DNA from: Acidimicrobiales bacterium
GTDB taxonomy: Bacteria; Actinomycetota; Acidimicrobiia; Acidimicrobiales; SHLQ01
NCBI GenBank assembly: GCA_020629635.1
Contig: JAHDCX010000002.1
Span: forward strand, 363,936 to 427,935
DNA length: 64,000 nt
Direction of reading: 5' to 3'
This document shows, in pieces, positions 24,579 through 33,207 of this stretch. Under the pieces are notes generated by a model. The model searched no databases. It saw only the letters and a program-made list of their open reading frames with translations, and was not told the origin of the DNA. Numbering within the stretch: the first letter of the stretch is position 1; each line of letters opens with the position of its first letter. The position numbers were made by a program, and so were the translations under genes.

Positions 24579-25710
24579 AGACACCGTCGTCACGGCGGGG
24601 GGCGAGCATCTCCTTCGTCAGGCCGAGGGCGACGGTCGACTCCGGGAGGTCGCCCGTCTCGAGCAGTGACCTGGTGATCTCTCCCGCGATCGGGCTGGTC
24701 ACGATGCCGCAACCGCCCTGGCCGACGAGCCAGAAGAAGCCGTCGACACGATCATCCCAGCCAAACACCGGGTTGCGGTCGGGGGCGAAGGTGCGCAGCC
24801 CCGCCCAGGTGGTGCGAACGGACCGTATGTCGAGCGTGGTGAGCGCGTTGAGGTTGTCGATCGCTCGGGCGACGTCGATTTCCTCGGCACGGGCGTCGCA
24901 GGGGTCGGAGTTGGTCTCGTCGGACAACGAGCACAGGAGCTGGCCACCGGACTCAGCCTTGGCGTAGCACTGGAGCTCGGGGATCCCCGAGTAGATGAAC
25001 GGCATGCCGTCGATGTCGGCGTTGGTGGGGGCGTGGAACGCCGTGCGCCGCTTCGGCTGTAGGCCCACGGGCTCGACGCCGGCCATCGCCGCGACCTGAT
25101 CGCCCCAGGCGCCTGCAGCGTTCACGACAACGCCGGCGGTCCACTCGCCCGCCTCAGAGCCGACATGCCAGCGGTCGGCGTGGCGAGTCAGCGTCTGAAC
25201 ACGCGCAGAACGGACGATTGCGGCGCCGTGCCGGCGCGCCCGGCGGACGAAGAGTTGATGGAGGCCCATCACGTCGATGGTGCCTGCGGCGGGTTCGTAC
25301 ATTCCGGCGGCGACGGTGCCGCGTCGCAGTACGGGGCACAGGTCGAACAGCTCGTCGCCCTCGACGAAGCGCAGCGTCGGCGTGATCCGACCAGCCTCGG
25401 CGGCCTCGTCGCGGAGCGCATCGGCCATCGACTCGTCGCCGATCGACAGCACGGGCATCGGCTCGACGATCGGGTGATCCGCGCCGGGAGGATCCTCGAA
25501 GAAGGGTCGCGAGGCGGTGCTCAGACGGTGAAAGATCGGCCCGCCTTCGTTCTCGATGTAGACGGCTGCCGAACGCGACGTCGTGTGGTGGGCGAGCTCC
25601 TGCTCTTGTTCGAGGAGGGCGACCTCGTGGGTTTCGGCAAGTGACGCAGCGGCGGTCGCCCCGGCGATCCCGCCTCCAATCACCACGACATCGACGTGTT
25701 TCGGCGTCAT
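24577..25710 (-). CDS. DAO-family FAD-dependent amino-acid oxidase/dehydrogenase
   Basis: 377 residues. The N-terminal dinucleotide fold VVVIGGGIAGATAA, the acidic end of beta-2 (ALLEQEQELA), the SRSAAVYIE region and the C-terminal FFWLVGQGGCGIVTSPIAG place it in the DAO family (glycine/D-amino-acid oxidases, D-arginine dehydrogenase). It probably oxidises an amine or D-amino acid with release of an imino acid. It is convergent with the peptide importer, which could supply the substrate, and divergent from the livK-like gene. A -10 box TACGTT lies 6 nt upstream of its ATG. Confidence 0.88.
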   Translation of the reverse strand: MTPKHVDVVVIGGGIAGATAAASLAETHEVALLEQEQELAHHTTSRSAAVYIENEGGPIFHRLSTASRPFFEDPPGADHPIVEPMPVLSIGDESMADALRDEAAEAGRITPTLRFVEGDELFDLCPVLRRGTVAAGMYEPAAGTIDVMGLHQLFVRRARRHGAAIVRSARVQTLTRHADRWHVGSEAGEWTAGVVVNAAGAWGDQVAAMAGVEPVGLQPKRRTAFHAPTNADIDGMPFIYSGIPELQCYAKAESGGQLLCSLSDETNSDPCDARAEEIDVARAIDNLNALTTLDIRSVRTTWAGLRTFAPDRNPVFGWDDRVDGFFWLVGQGGCGIVTSPIAGEITRSLLETGDLPESTVALGLTKEMLAPRRDDGV

Positions 25711-25716
25711 GTCCGG

Positions 25717-25722
25717 AACGTA
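25717..25722 (-). promoter_or_regulatory. Leaderless-type -10 box (TACGTT, minus strand) for the DAO-family gene
   Basis: On the minus strand TACGTT is followed by six bases and the ATG at 25710, the same geometry as the plus-strand leaderless genes. Confidence 0.55.
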
Positions 25723-25835
25723 GCAAAGCCCGCCGCGACTGCACCGGCTCGGAAATGACTGCTACCTTGATCGGCTGACCAACGGGGTGGCCCCTTCGGA
25801 GCCGCCGCGGAATCAAATCCCTTGGAGGGGCCAAC

Positions 25836-27275
25836 GTGAAGAAACTCTTCATGATCCTTGGCATGTTCCTGTCGCTCTCGATGGTGGCAGCAGCATGTGG
25901 ATCAACCATTGATGAGGTGGCGAGCGACGCCGCGGACGCAGCGGGAGACGCTGCTGATGCTGTCGAAGACGCCGCTGAGGACACCGCCGACGCTGTCGAA
26001 GACGCGGTGACCGACGACGAAGACGCCATGGAAGAAGAAGACGCCATGGAAGAGGAAGACGCCATGGAGGAAGAGGCCATGGCCGATCACCTCGGTGACG
26101 GCTCCCTCGGCCAGGTTGTCGTCGAAGCAGGCGCAGAAGTCCAGATCCGTTCGCTCAACGCGATCACCGGCGACGTGGCCTTCCTCGGCCTCCCGAACCA
26201 GCGTGGCGTCGAGCAGGCTGTTGCCGACTACGGCGACATCAAGGGCTTCGGCGTGACGTCGGGCCAGGGTCTCGACGATCTCTGCTCGGCCGACGGTGGC
26301 CAGGCTGCCGCTCAGCAGATCGTTGCCGACGAGCAGATCGTCGGTGTGATCGGTACCTCGTGCTCCGGTGCTGCGACCGCAGCTGCGCCGCTCATCAGCG
26401 CTGCCGGCATGGTCATGATCTCCGGCTCGAACACCTCGCCGGCCCTCACCTCGGACCAGCAGGGCAACGCGGGTCCCGACTACCACGTCGGTTACTACCG
26501 CACCGCGCACAACGACCTGTTCCAGGGTGCCGCCATGGCCGAGTTCGTCTACAACGAGCTGGGCCTGACCTCGGCTGCCGCCATCCACGACGGCGACCCC
26601 TACACCAACGGTCTGGCTGACGCCTTCGCCAACGCCTTCGAGGCGCTCGGCGGAACCGTCACCACCGTCGTCGGTGTCGCCAAGGAAGACACCGACATGG
26701 TGCCGGTCCTCACCGAGGTTGCTGCAGGTTCGCCTGAGGCGCTGTTCTTCCCGATCTTCCAGCCGGCTGGCGACTTCGTTGCCGACCAGGCTCCCGGCGT
26801 CGCCGGTCTCGAGGACACCATCCTGCTTGCCGCAGACGGCCTCCTCACCGACGGCTTCATGGAGCTCGCGCAGTCCGAGGGCATGCACTTCTCGGGTCCC
26901 GACGTCCGCTTCGGTGCGAACACCAACGAGAGCACCGGCGTTTCGGCTGACGAGTTCCTCGCCACCTACGAGGCCAACAACGGTGAAGCACCGTCGGCCG
27001 CCTTCTGGGGCCACAGCTACGACGCCACGGCGATGCTGCTCGACGCCATCGACGCTGCGTCGTTCGTGGACGGCGACGGCCACCTGGTCATCGACCGCCA
27101 GGGCGTCCGCGATCACCTGAACTCGATTCAGGGTTACGCCGGCATCATCGGCACGATCAACTGCGACGCCTTTGGCGATTGCGGTTCGCAGAAGATCACG
27201 GTCATCAAGCACGACAGTGCAGCCGACATCGAGGCATCGAAGGCCAACGTGGTCTTCGAGTACGCCCCGAGCTGA
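25836..27275 (+). CDS. livK: Branched-chain amino-acid-type ABC substrate-binding lipoprotein
   Basis: 479 residues, start GTG 25836 behind GGAGGGG. The signal peptide ends in a lipobox (VAAACGS). There follows about 65 residues of very acidic low complexity, with AADAVEDAAED-like units and then repeated DAMEEE blocks encoded by near-perfect 18-bp repeats. The mature domain is periplasmic-binding-protein type I of the LivJ/LivK family (SLNAITGDVAFLGLPNQRGVE, IGTSCSGAATAAAPLI). It should bind an amino acid or related solute for the livHMGF genes. A strong terminator separates it from livH, allowing excess binding protein over permease. Confidence 0.92.
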   Translation: MKKLFMILGMFLSLSMVAAACGSTIDEVASDAADAAGDAADAVEDAAEDTADAVEDAVTDDEDAMEEEDAMEEEDAMEEEAMADHLGDGSLGQVVVEAGAEVQIRSLNAITGDVAFLGLPNQRGVEQAVADYGDIKGFGVTSGQGLDDLCSADGGQAAAQQIVADEQIVGVIGTSCSGAATAAAPLISAAGMVMISGSNTSPALTSDQQGNAGPDYHVGYYRTAHNDLFQGAAMAEFVYNELGLTSAAAIHDGDPYTNGLADAFANAFEALGGTVTTVVGVAKEDTDMVPVLTEVAAGSPEALFFPIFQPAGDFVADQAPGVAGLEDTILLAADGLLTDGFMELAQSEGMHFSGPDVRFGANTNESTGVSADEFLATYEANNGEAPSAAFWGHSYDATAMLLDAIDAASFVDGDGHLVIDRQGVRDHLNSIQGYAGIIGTINCDAFGDCGSQKITVIKHDSAADIEASKANVVFEYAPS

Positions 27276-27324
27276 ACCTCGTGATCCGACGGGCATACGC
27301 CCGCCGATGATCAATTGTTGAGGC

Positions 27325-27368
27325 GGTGGCCTCACTCCGGAATCGGGGTGAGGCCACCGTCGGTTTTT
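27325..27368 (+). terminator. Strong intrinsic terminator after the livK-like gene
   Basis: A 14-bp stem (GGTGGCCTCACTCC at 27325-27338, complement at 27345-27358 with one G-T pair), a 6-nt loop, then GTCGG and five T at 27364-27368. This is the clearest rho-independent terminator in the window. Confidence 0.85.
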
Positions 27369-27473
27369 GCCGGGTCGCGATTTGCTCAAGCGGAGCGTTG
27401 ACCCCAAGCTCTAAGACGGTCTACGGGGCTGGCTGCAACGGTGCGGGCCCCACATGATGGAGGGAGTGGCCAC

Positions 27474-28601
27474 GTGACGGCTGCTGTACGTGTGAAGGGA
27501 GCGCCGAGAACCGGGGTGGACTGGTTCCTCCTGTTGCTTCGGGTGCTGCTGATCGGGCTGATCGTGATCGGCCTGCTCGCCTTCATCGCTCAACAAATCG
27601 ACCCGGGCAACGCGTTTGCGAAATGGACCCACGACGGCGAGGAAGCGTCCCGCCTGACGTGGCCACAGTTTCGGGGCCTGATCGTCACCGGCCTGAGTCA
27701 GGGGGCCATGTACGGACTCATCGCCCTCGGCTACTCGATGGTCTACGGCGTCCTGGGGTTCATCAACTTCGCTCACGGCGAAGTGTTCATGGTGGGGGCC
27801 TTCACCGGCTTCATCATGTCGACCAAGTTTGACGAGGCCGGCTGGTGGGACGGCTGGATTTTCATCCCGGTCATCCTGTTCACGATCCTGGTGTGCACGC
27901 TTGTCGCCACTGCGACGGCGGTGATCATGGAACGGGTGGCCTACCGCCCGCTGCGAGGCAGCCCGCGCCTGATTCCGCTGATCACGTCGATCGGCGTCTC
28001 GTTCTTCATCCAGAACGCCGTCATCTTGCTCTTCGGCCCGGGCGCCAAGGGGTATCCGCCGAACCCCGAGTGGCTCGAAGAGACGATCCCGGGCCTCGGT
28101 ATCGAGGTCAAGAAGCTGCTCGTGATCATCGTCGCCGCCATCTCGATGGCCGGGCTGTGGTACTTCGTCGAACGGACGAAGACGGGCAAGGCCATGCGGG
28201 CGGTGGCCGAGGACAAAGAGATCGCCTCGCTGATGGGGATCGACGTCAACCGTACGATCGTGACCACCTTCGCCGTCGGTGGTGCCATGGCCGGCATCGC
28301 CGGAATCCTCTGGGGGATCCTCTTCAAGTCGGTCATTGCGACGACCGGATTCCTCCCCGGTATCAAGGCGTTCACCGCTGCCGTCGTTGGTGGTGTGGGC
28401 AACCTCGGCGGCGCGATGGCCGGTGGTGTGTCGCTCGGCGGTGCCGAGGCGTTGGCGCCGCTGATGTTGCTCGAGCCGCTCGGTGTCGAAGGGCCGTCGC
28501 AGCTCCGTGACGCCGTGGTGTTCACCTTGCTGATCCTCGTCCTGCTCGTGAAGCCGACCGGCCTCTTCGGCGAGCGTCTGAGCGCGGAGGATCGAGCATG
28601 A
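27474..28601 (+). CDS. livH: Branched-chain amino-acid-type ABC permease LivH
   Basis: About 375 residues from GTG 27474, placed 9 nt after GGAGGG; an in-frame GTG at 27441 lacks such a site. It is a multi-helix membrane protein with the LivH signature INFAHGEVFMVGAF and the cytoplasmic loop TKTGKAMRAVAEDKEIASLMGI that couples to the ATPases. An N-terminal extension adds a helix before the core. A possible promoter (TTGACC near 27398, TACGGG near 27422) lies between the terminator and the gene. The stop overlaps the livM start (ATGA). Confidence 0.92.
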   Translation: MTAAVRVKGAPRTGVDWFLLLLRVLLIGLIVIGLLAFIAQQIDPGNAFAKWTHDGEEASRLTWPQFRGLIVTGLSQGAMYGLIALGYSMVYGVLGFINFAHGEVFMVGAFTGFIMSTKFDEAGWWDGWIFIPVILFTILVCTLVATATAVIMERVAYRPLRGSPRLIPLITSIGVSFFIQNAVILLFGPGAKGYPPNPEWLEETIPGLGIEVKKLLVIIVAAISMAGLWYFVERTKTGKAMRAVAEDKEIASLMGIDVNRTIVTTFAVGGAMAGIAGILWGILFKSVIATTGFLPGIKAFTAAVVGGVGNLGGAMAGGVSLGGAEALAPLMLLEPLGVEGPSQLRDAVVFTLLILVLLVKPTGLFGERLSAEDRA

Positions 28602-30673
28602 GCGACATCACCGCAGACGTCGCCATGACCGAACTGGCCGACGGACTCAGCGAGGCGACCGAGGTCGTCAAGGGCGCCTTCGAGATCGACCGCAGCAAGG
28701 CCGTCCGGTTCGGCGGCCTCCTTGCGCTCGCCCTCGTCTTCATCTCGCTCGTCGGCATGCCCGTCGGCATGGATGGGCGACAGATCCTGTACTGGATCAA
28801 CCCGGACGTGTACGTCAACCACCCCGACGGGCAGGGCCTCTCGCTTGGCTACGTCGCCCTCTTCCTGTGGCCACTGTTGTTGGGCTGGGCCGTCGGGAGC
28901 GAAGTCGTGCTCGAGGGCATGGCGGCCACCAAACGCGGCGCCCACGATCTCGTGACCGGCCTCGTGGTCGGTGTGATCGGCGGGCTCGGCGTGTCGGTCC
29001 TCACGATGCTTCTGGCATGGGATCGCGAGATCAACCCAGAGAACGGCGTGCCGGCGTACGGCATGCGCGACCCGCTCGTGAACTGGAACGAGGACCTCTA
29101 CATCCTGCTCACGTTCAACCGAGGTTGGACTTTTGCGCTGTGGGCGTGGCCGCTCCTGGCCGGGCTGCTCGCGATGTTCGGTGCGGGACTCCGGTTGATG
29201 AGCGACCCGATCCGCAAAGCGATCGTGGCAGCGTTGCTCGCCATCGTTGCGGTCTCGATCTTCCAGTTCCTCGTGGACGACCTGCTTGGCGGCCTCGGTG
29301 AAACGATCGCCGATCCCGGGCGACTGTCGAACTTTTTCGGCGACGATCCCGACGCGGGCCGTCCCAACGTCGATTCGGTGTTCGACGGTCTGCTCGACTT
29401 CGTCTACGCAAAGACCGGTGGCCTCCGCCTGCAGGGTGTGATCTTCGTCGGCGTCGTGGCCGCCGGGCTCTCGCTCCTCGGTTCGTATGTGACCCGAGGA
29501 CGGGTGAAGGCCGCACGCCAGGCCTACCTTGATCGTCCCGTCGCCGAGCGCACCACGTCGAGCGCAATCGGCATGGTCGTGATCGCGCTGGCGCTGATCA
29601 TCCTGCCGTTCTTCACCGGGAAGATCGTCAACGAGTTGTTGGCCAACGTCGGCATCTTCTTGCTGCTGGCGCTCGGCCTCAACATCGTGGTCGGACTGGC
29701 CGGCATCCTCGACCTCGGCTACGTCGCCTTCTTCGCCGTCGGCGGATACACCACGGCCGTCCTGACCTCGGCCGGTCGTGGCGAATCGTGGCCCAGCTGG
29801 GTGCCGCTGTTCGTCACCGACGATGGCGAGGCGGTCGTGGGCGGCTGGATCATCGCCCTCGTCCTGGTCATGATCTTTGCGGCGCTCACCGGCTTGTTGA
29901 TCGGCGCACCCGTGATCCGGATGCGCGGCGACTACCTCGCCATCGTGACGCTCGGCTTCGGCGAGATCATTCGCCTCCTGTTCCTCTCGGACTGGCTCAA
30001 GGGCTACTTCGGTGGCGCACAGGGCATCACCAACATCGAGGGGGCCGACTTCGGGTTCCTCGGAACGGTGACGGGCGTCAATCCACGCTCGGTGTTCTAC
30101 CTGGTGCTGTTCTTCTCGGCGATCGCCATCTACGTGTCGTGGCGACTCGAGCGGAGCCGCCTCGGCCGGGCATGGATGGCGATCCGCGAAGACGAGAGCG
30201 TTGCCGAGGCGATGGGCATCAACACGGTCAACATGAAGCTGATGGCGTTCGTGGTCGGCGCAGTGCTCGCGTCGTTCTCGGGAGCGATCTTCTCGGCGAA
30301 GGTCGGCTCGATCTTCCCGACGTCGTTCCTCATCCTCGTGTCGATCATCATCTTGGTGGTCGTGATCGTCGGAGGCATGGGCAACATCATGGGCGTCATC
30401 GCCGGATCGCTCGTGTTGATCGGCGTGCTCGGCGGACCGAAGCAGCCCGGTCTGCTCCAGGAGTTCAGCGAGTACAAGCTGCTGATCTATGGCGCACTGT
30501 TGATCTGGATGATGCTCAAACGGCCCGAAGGCCTGGTGCCGAATGCCCGTCGCAGCCGCGAGCTTCACCAAGAAGAGTTCTTGCAGGATGCTTGGCTCAA
30601 GGGCGAAGTCGACACCGGCGACGATGAAGGCGAAGAGGGCGACGCGGTCGCCACGGAGGTGGCACCGGCATGA
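28598..30673 (+). CDS. livM: Branched-chain amino-acid-type ABC permease LivM with long N-terminal membrane extension
   Basis: 691 residues, roughly 300 more than a typical LivM. The C-terminal half is canonical (LALGLNIVVGLAGILDLGYVAF, RMRGDYLAIVTLGFGEI, GRAWMAIREDESVAEAMGIN). The N-terminal half adds several further predicted helices and soluble loops not needed for the permease core, perhaps for stability or for interaction with the binding protein. The C-terminal tail is very acidic. It overlaps livH and livG by 4 nt each, so the permeases and ATPases are made in a fixed ratio. Confidence 0.92.
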   Translation: MSDITADVAMTELADGLSEATEVVKGAFEIDRSKAVRFGGLLALALVFISLVGMPVGMDGRQILYWINPDVYVNHPDGQGLSLGYVALFLWPLLLGWAVGSEVVLEGMAATKRGAHDLVTGLVVGVIGGLGVSVLTMLLAWDREINPENGVPAYGMRDPLVNWNEDLYILLTFNRGWTFALWAWPLLAGLLAMFGAGLRLMSDPIRKAIVAALLAIVAVSIFQFLVDDLLGGLGETIADPGRLSNFFGDDPDAGRPNVDSVFDGLLDFVYAKTGGLRLQGVIFVGVVAAGLSLLGSYVTRGRVKAARQAYLDRPVAERTTSSAIGMVVIALALIILPFFTGKIVNELLANVGIFLLLALGLNIVVGLAGILDLGYVAFFAVGGYTTAVLTSAGRGESWPSWVPLFVTDDGEAVVGGWIIALVLVMIFAALTGLLIGAPVIRMRGDYLAIVTLGFGEIIRLLFLSDWLKGYFGGAQGITNIEGADFGFLGTVTGVNPRSVFYLVLFFSAIAIYVSWRLERSRLGRAWMAIREDESVAEAMGINTVNMKLMAFVVGAVLASFSGAIFSAKVGSIFPTSFLILVSIIILVVVIVGGMGNIMGVIAGSLVLIGVLGGPKQPGLLQEFSEYKLLIYGALLIWMMLKRPEGLVPNARRSRELHQEEFLQDAWLKGEVDTGDDEGEEGDAVATEVAPA

Positions 30674-31461
30674 GCGAGCGTCTCCTTGACATCAAGAAAC
30701 TGAGCGTCACCTTCGGTGGCCTGCATGCGCTGCGTGATCTGGACTTCCATGTCGACGAAGGCGAAATCGTGGGCGTGATCGGGCCGAACGGCGCCGGCAA
30801 GACCACCTTCTTCAACATGATCTCCGGCATGGTCACCCCGACCAGCGGCGACATCTTGTTCGAAGGCGAGTCGTTGATCGGGCTCGACCCGAACCAGGTG
30901 ACCCAACGGGGCATTGCTCGCACCTTCCAGAACGTGCGTCTGTTCGCCAACATGACGATCCTCGAGAACGTGATGGTGAGCCAGCACTGTCGCACCAAGC
31001 AGGGCGTGTGGGGTGCGCTGTTCAACACGCCCGGGTTCCGTCGTGAGGAGCGCGAGATCCGCGAGCACGCCGAGAAGGTGCTCGGGTTCTTCGGCTCACG
31101 ACTGGTCGGCTACCGACTCGAGCAGCCGGCGTCGGTGCTCAGCTACGCCAACCGTCGTCGCCTCGAGATCGCTCGGGCGATGGCGACCAAGCCGCGACTG
31201 ATCCTGCTCGACGAGCCGGTCGCGGGCATGAACCCGAAGGAATCTGCCGAACTCACGGACCTGATCGGCAAGCTGCGCAGCGAGTGGGGCTTCACGATCG
31301 TGATGATCGAACACGACATGAACGTCGTGCGCGACGTGTCCGACCGAGTGGTCTGTCTCGACCACGGCGAAACCCTCGCCCAGGGCAGTTTCGAAGAAGT
31401 GTCGACCAATCCCGAAGTCATCGAGGCATACCTCGGCCGTCCGTTGGAGAAGCAGTCATGA
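30670..31461 (+). CDS. livG: Branched-chain amino-acid-type ABC ATPase LivG
   Basis: 263 residues. Walker A GPNGAGKTT, TPTSGDILFEG, the LivG-specific RTFQNVRLF (Q-loop), a signature SYANRRRLEIAR in place of LSGGQ, Walker B LILLDEPVAGMNP, and the H-loop MIEHDMNVV. The signature variation is the rule for LivG, where SY[AG]xQRRLEIAR replaces LSGGQ. It forms the ATPase dimer with LivF. Coupled at both ends by ATGA overlaps. Confidence 0.94.
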   Translation: MSERLLDIKKLSVTFGGLHALRDLDFHVDEGEIVGVIGPNGAGKTTFFNMISGMVTPTSGDILFEGESLIGLDPNQVTQRGIARTFQNVRLFANMTILENVMVSQHCRTKQGVWGALFNTPGFRREEREIREHAEKVLGFFGSRLVGYRLEQPASVLSYANRRRLEIARAMATKPRLILLDEPVAGMNPKESAELTDLIGKLRSEWGFTIVMIEHDMNVVRDVSDRVVCLDHGETLAQGSFEEVSTNPEVIEAYLGRPLEKQS

Positions 31462-32192
31462 GCACCGCCGAAGCGACGAAGCCGATTCTCGAGTTCCGCA
31501 ACATCAACACGCACTACGGCGCGGTGCACATCCTGAAGGACGTCAACCTCGCCATCTATCCGGGCGAGCTCGTGTGTCTTCTCGGGGGCAACGCGTCGGG
31601 CAAGTCCACGACGCTCAAAACACTGCTTGGCATGGTGACGCCGACATCGGGCGAGGTCGTGCTCGACGGCGAGGTCGTCAACGACAAGCCGACCTCGTAT
31701 CGCGTGGAGCGCGGCGTCACGATGGTTCCGGAGAACCGACGCCTGTTCAAGCGCCTGTCGGTGCTCGAGAACCTGCAGCTCGGCGCGTACCTTCGCAACG
31801 ACAAAGACGGCATCGCGAACGACCTCGAGCGCATCTACACGATGTTTCCCCGGGTGAAGGAACGCATGCACCAGAAGTCGGGCACGCTCTCCGGTGGCGA
31901 GCAACAGATGGTCGCGATGGGTCGTGCCCTGATGGCGAGCCCTCGGGTGCTGCTCATGGATGAGCCGTCGATGGGTCTCGCTCCGGCGCTCGTGCAGACG
32001 AACTTCGAACTGATTCAGCAGATCCACGAAGAGGGCATCGCGATCTTCATGGTCGAGCAGAACGCCAACATGGCGCTCTCGATCGCGGACCGTGGTTGGG
32101 TGCTCCAGACCGGCAAGGTCGTGCTCGACGATTCGGCCGACAGCCTGCTCGCCAACCCGGACCTCCGGAAGTCCTACCTCGGCGAGGCCTGA
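31458..32192 (+). CDS. livF: Branched-chain amino-acid-type ABC ATPase LivF
   Basis: 244 residues from ATG 31458, which overlaps the livG stop. NTHYGAVHILKDVNL, Walker A GGNASGKST (Ala-Ser for the common Gly-Ala), the VPENRRLFKRLSVLENL segment, signature LSGGEQQMV, Walker B LLMDEPSMGL and H-loop MVEQNANMAL are all typical of LivF. It completes the importer. A bicupin gene follows 31 nt later on the same strand and may belong to the operon. Confidence 0.93.
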   Translation: MSTAEATKPILEFRNINTHYGAVHILKDVNLAIYPGELVCLLGGNASGKSTTLKTLLGMVTPTSGEVVLDGEVVNDKPTSYRVERGVTMVPENRRLFKRLSVLENLQLGAYLRNDKDGIANDLERIYTMFPRVKERMHQKSGTLSGGEQQMVAMGRALMASPRVLLMDEPSMGLAPALVQTNFELIQQIHEEGIAIFMVEQNANMALSIADRGWVLQTGKVVLDDSADSLLANPDLRKSYLGEA

Positions 32193-32223
32193 CCCCGGGA
32201 TCTGTGGACCCGGAGGCGCCGAT

Positions 32224-33147
32224 ATGGGGGCTGAGCGTCCACAGAAGCCGTTGCAGGACGAGATCGATGCGTTGATCGAAGTGGGCTACCGCCTGCGAAT
32301 GATCACGCCAGCGGATGCGCCCCGCCGTGCCGAGCTCGAGCGTGACGGCACGGTGATCTCGATTGGCGAGGACGAAGTCGAGTCCGAGGTCGCCTTCGAC
32401 GACGACTGGGTGTTCGTGCCGGGAGCGACCGACGGTGGAGCATGGGGCGACGGCCGGGCGGGAATGCAGTACCGAGACCTCATCCCTGAGCGACATGGCG
32501 GGCACGTGATCGCGTCGCATATCCGTATCCCGACGCCGGGTCCGGTGCCCGACTACGTGCATCATCACGACATCGACTTTCAGGTGATCCACGTCCGCCG
32601 AGGGTCGGTGCAGGTGGTGTACGAGGACCAGGGTGACCCCTTCTGGATGCACGAGGGGGACACGGTGTTGCAGCCGCCCCACATCCGACATCGAGTGCTC
32701 GCCAGCGACGGTGGCTGCGAGGTGATCGAGGTCGTGTCCCCGGCAGAGCATCCGACTTTCGTCGACCATGACCTCGCGTTGCCGAACGGCGTCGGCGACC
32801 CGAGCCGCAGCTTCGGCGGGCAGCGGTACGCCTTCGCCGATGGCATGAAGGCAGAGTGGGTGGCCGTCGGTGACGGGTGGGAGTGCCAGCCGACAGGGTT
32901 CGCCGAGGCGACCAGCGGAGTGGGCGACGTTCGACAGCTCCGCAGTGGCGAGAGGCGGTCCACCATCACCGAAGCTCACGACGGGACGGTCTGCCTCTTC
33001 GTCTGTCTCGTCGGGACCGCTGATCTGACCGCCGGCGACGACCGGGTCCTCCTCGAGCCCGACGACTCGATCGCCGTGCCGAGCGGCAGCACATGGACTC
33101 TGGCCGCCGAACACCCCTCCCAGCTGCTTCAGGTCATGATTGCCTGA
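32224..33147 (+). CDS. Bicupin protein, possibly dioxygenase-like
   Basis: 307 residues from ATG 32224, with GGAGG nine bases upstream. The N-terminal half holds a cupin with likely metal ligands HHHDIDFQVIHVRRG and a second motif around PPHIRHRVL; the C-terminal half (LFVCLVGTADLT, AVPSGSTWTL) looks like a second, metal-free cupin. This layout recalls 3-hydroxyanthranilate or gentisate dioxygenase-like proteins, but the exact reaction cannot be named. Its closeness to livF hints that it acts on the imported compound. Confidence 0.82.
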   Translation: MGAERPQKPLQDEIDALIEVGYRLRMITPADAPRRAELERDGTVISIGEDEVESEVAFDDDWVFVPGATDGGAWGDGRAGMQYRDLIPERHGGHVIASHIRIPTPGPVPDYVHHHDIDFQVIHVRRGSVQVVYEDQGDPFWMHEGDTVLQPPHIRHRVLASDGGCEVIEVVSPAEHPTFVDHDLALPNGVGDPSRSFGGQRYAFADGMKAEWVAVGDGWECQPTGFAEATSGVGDVRQLRSGERRSTITEAHDGTVCLFVCLVGTADLTAGDDRVLLEPDDSIAVPSGSTWTLAAEHPSQLLQVMIA

Positions 33148-33195
33148 TTGTCGTCATATCGATCGGCCCCATCGGATCCGGCAGCTGGGCTGTCG

Positions 33196-33201
33196 TAGCA
33201 T
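33196..33201 (+). promoter_or_regulatory. Leaderless-type -10 box (TAGCAT) for the ornithine cyclodeaminase-like gene
   Basis: TAGCAT is exactly 6 nt before ATG 33208 and no Shine-Dalgarno is present. Confidence 0.6.
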
Positions 33202-33207
33202 CGCGCC

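Noticed and set aside
25902..27407. 501-codon minus-strand open frame opposite the livK-like gene
   Set aside because: Antisense shadow covering a well-recognised lipoprotein and its terminator; no domain.
27941..30571. 876-codon minus-strand open frame opposite livM
   Set aside because: It is a His/Asp/Arg-rich antisense shadow typical of high-GC DNA, with no domain, lying fully inside a clear gene.
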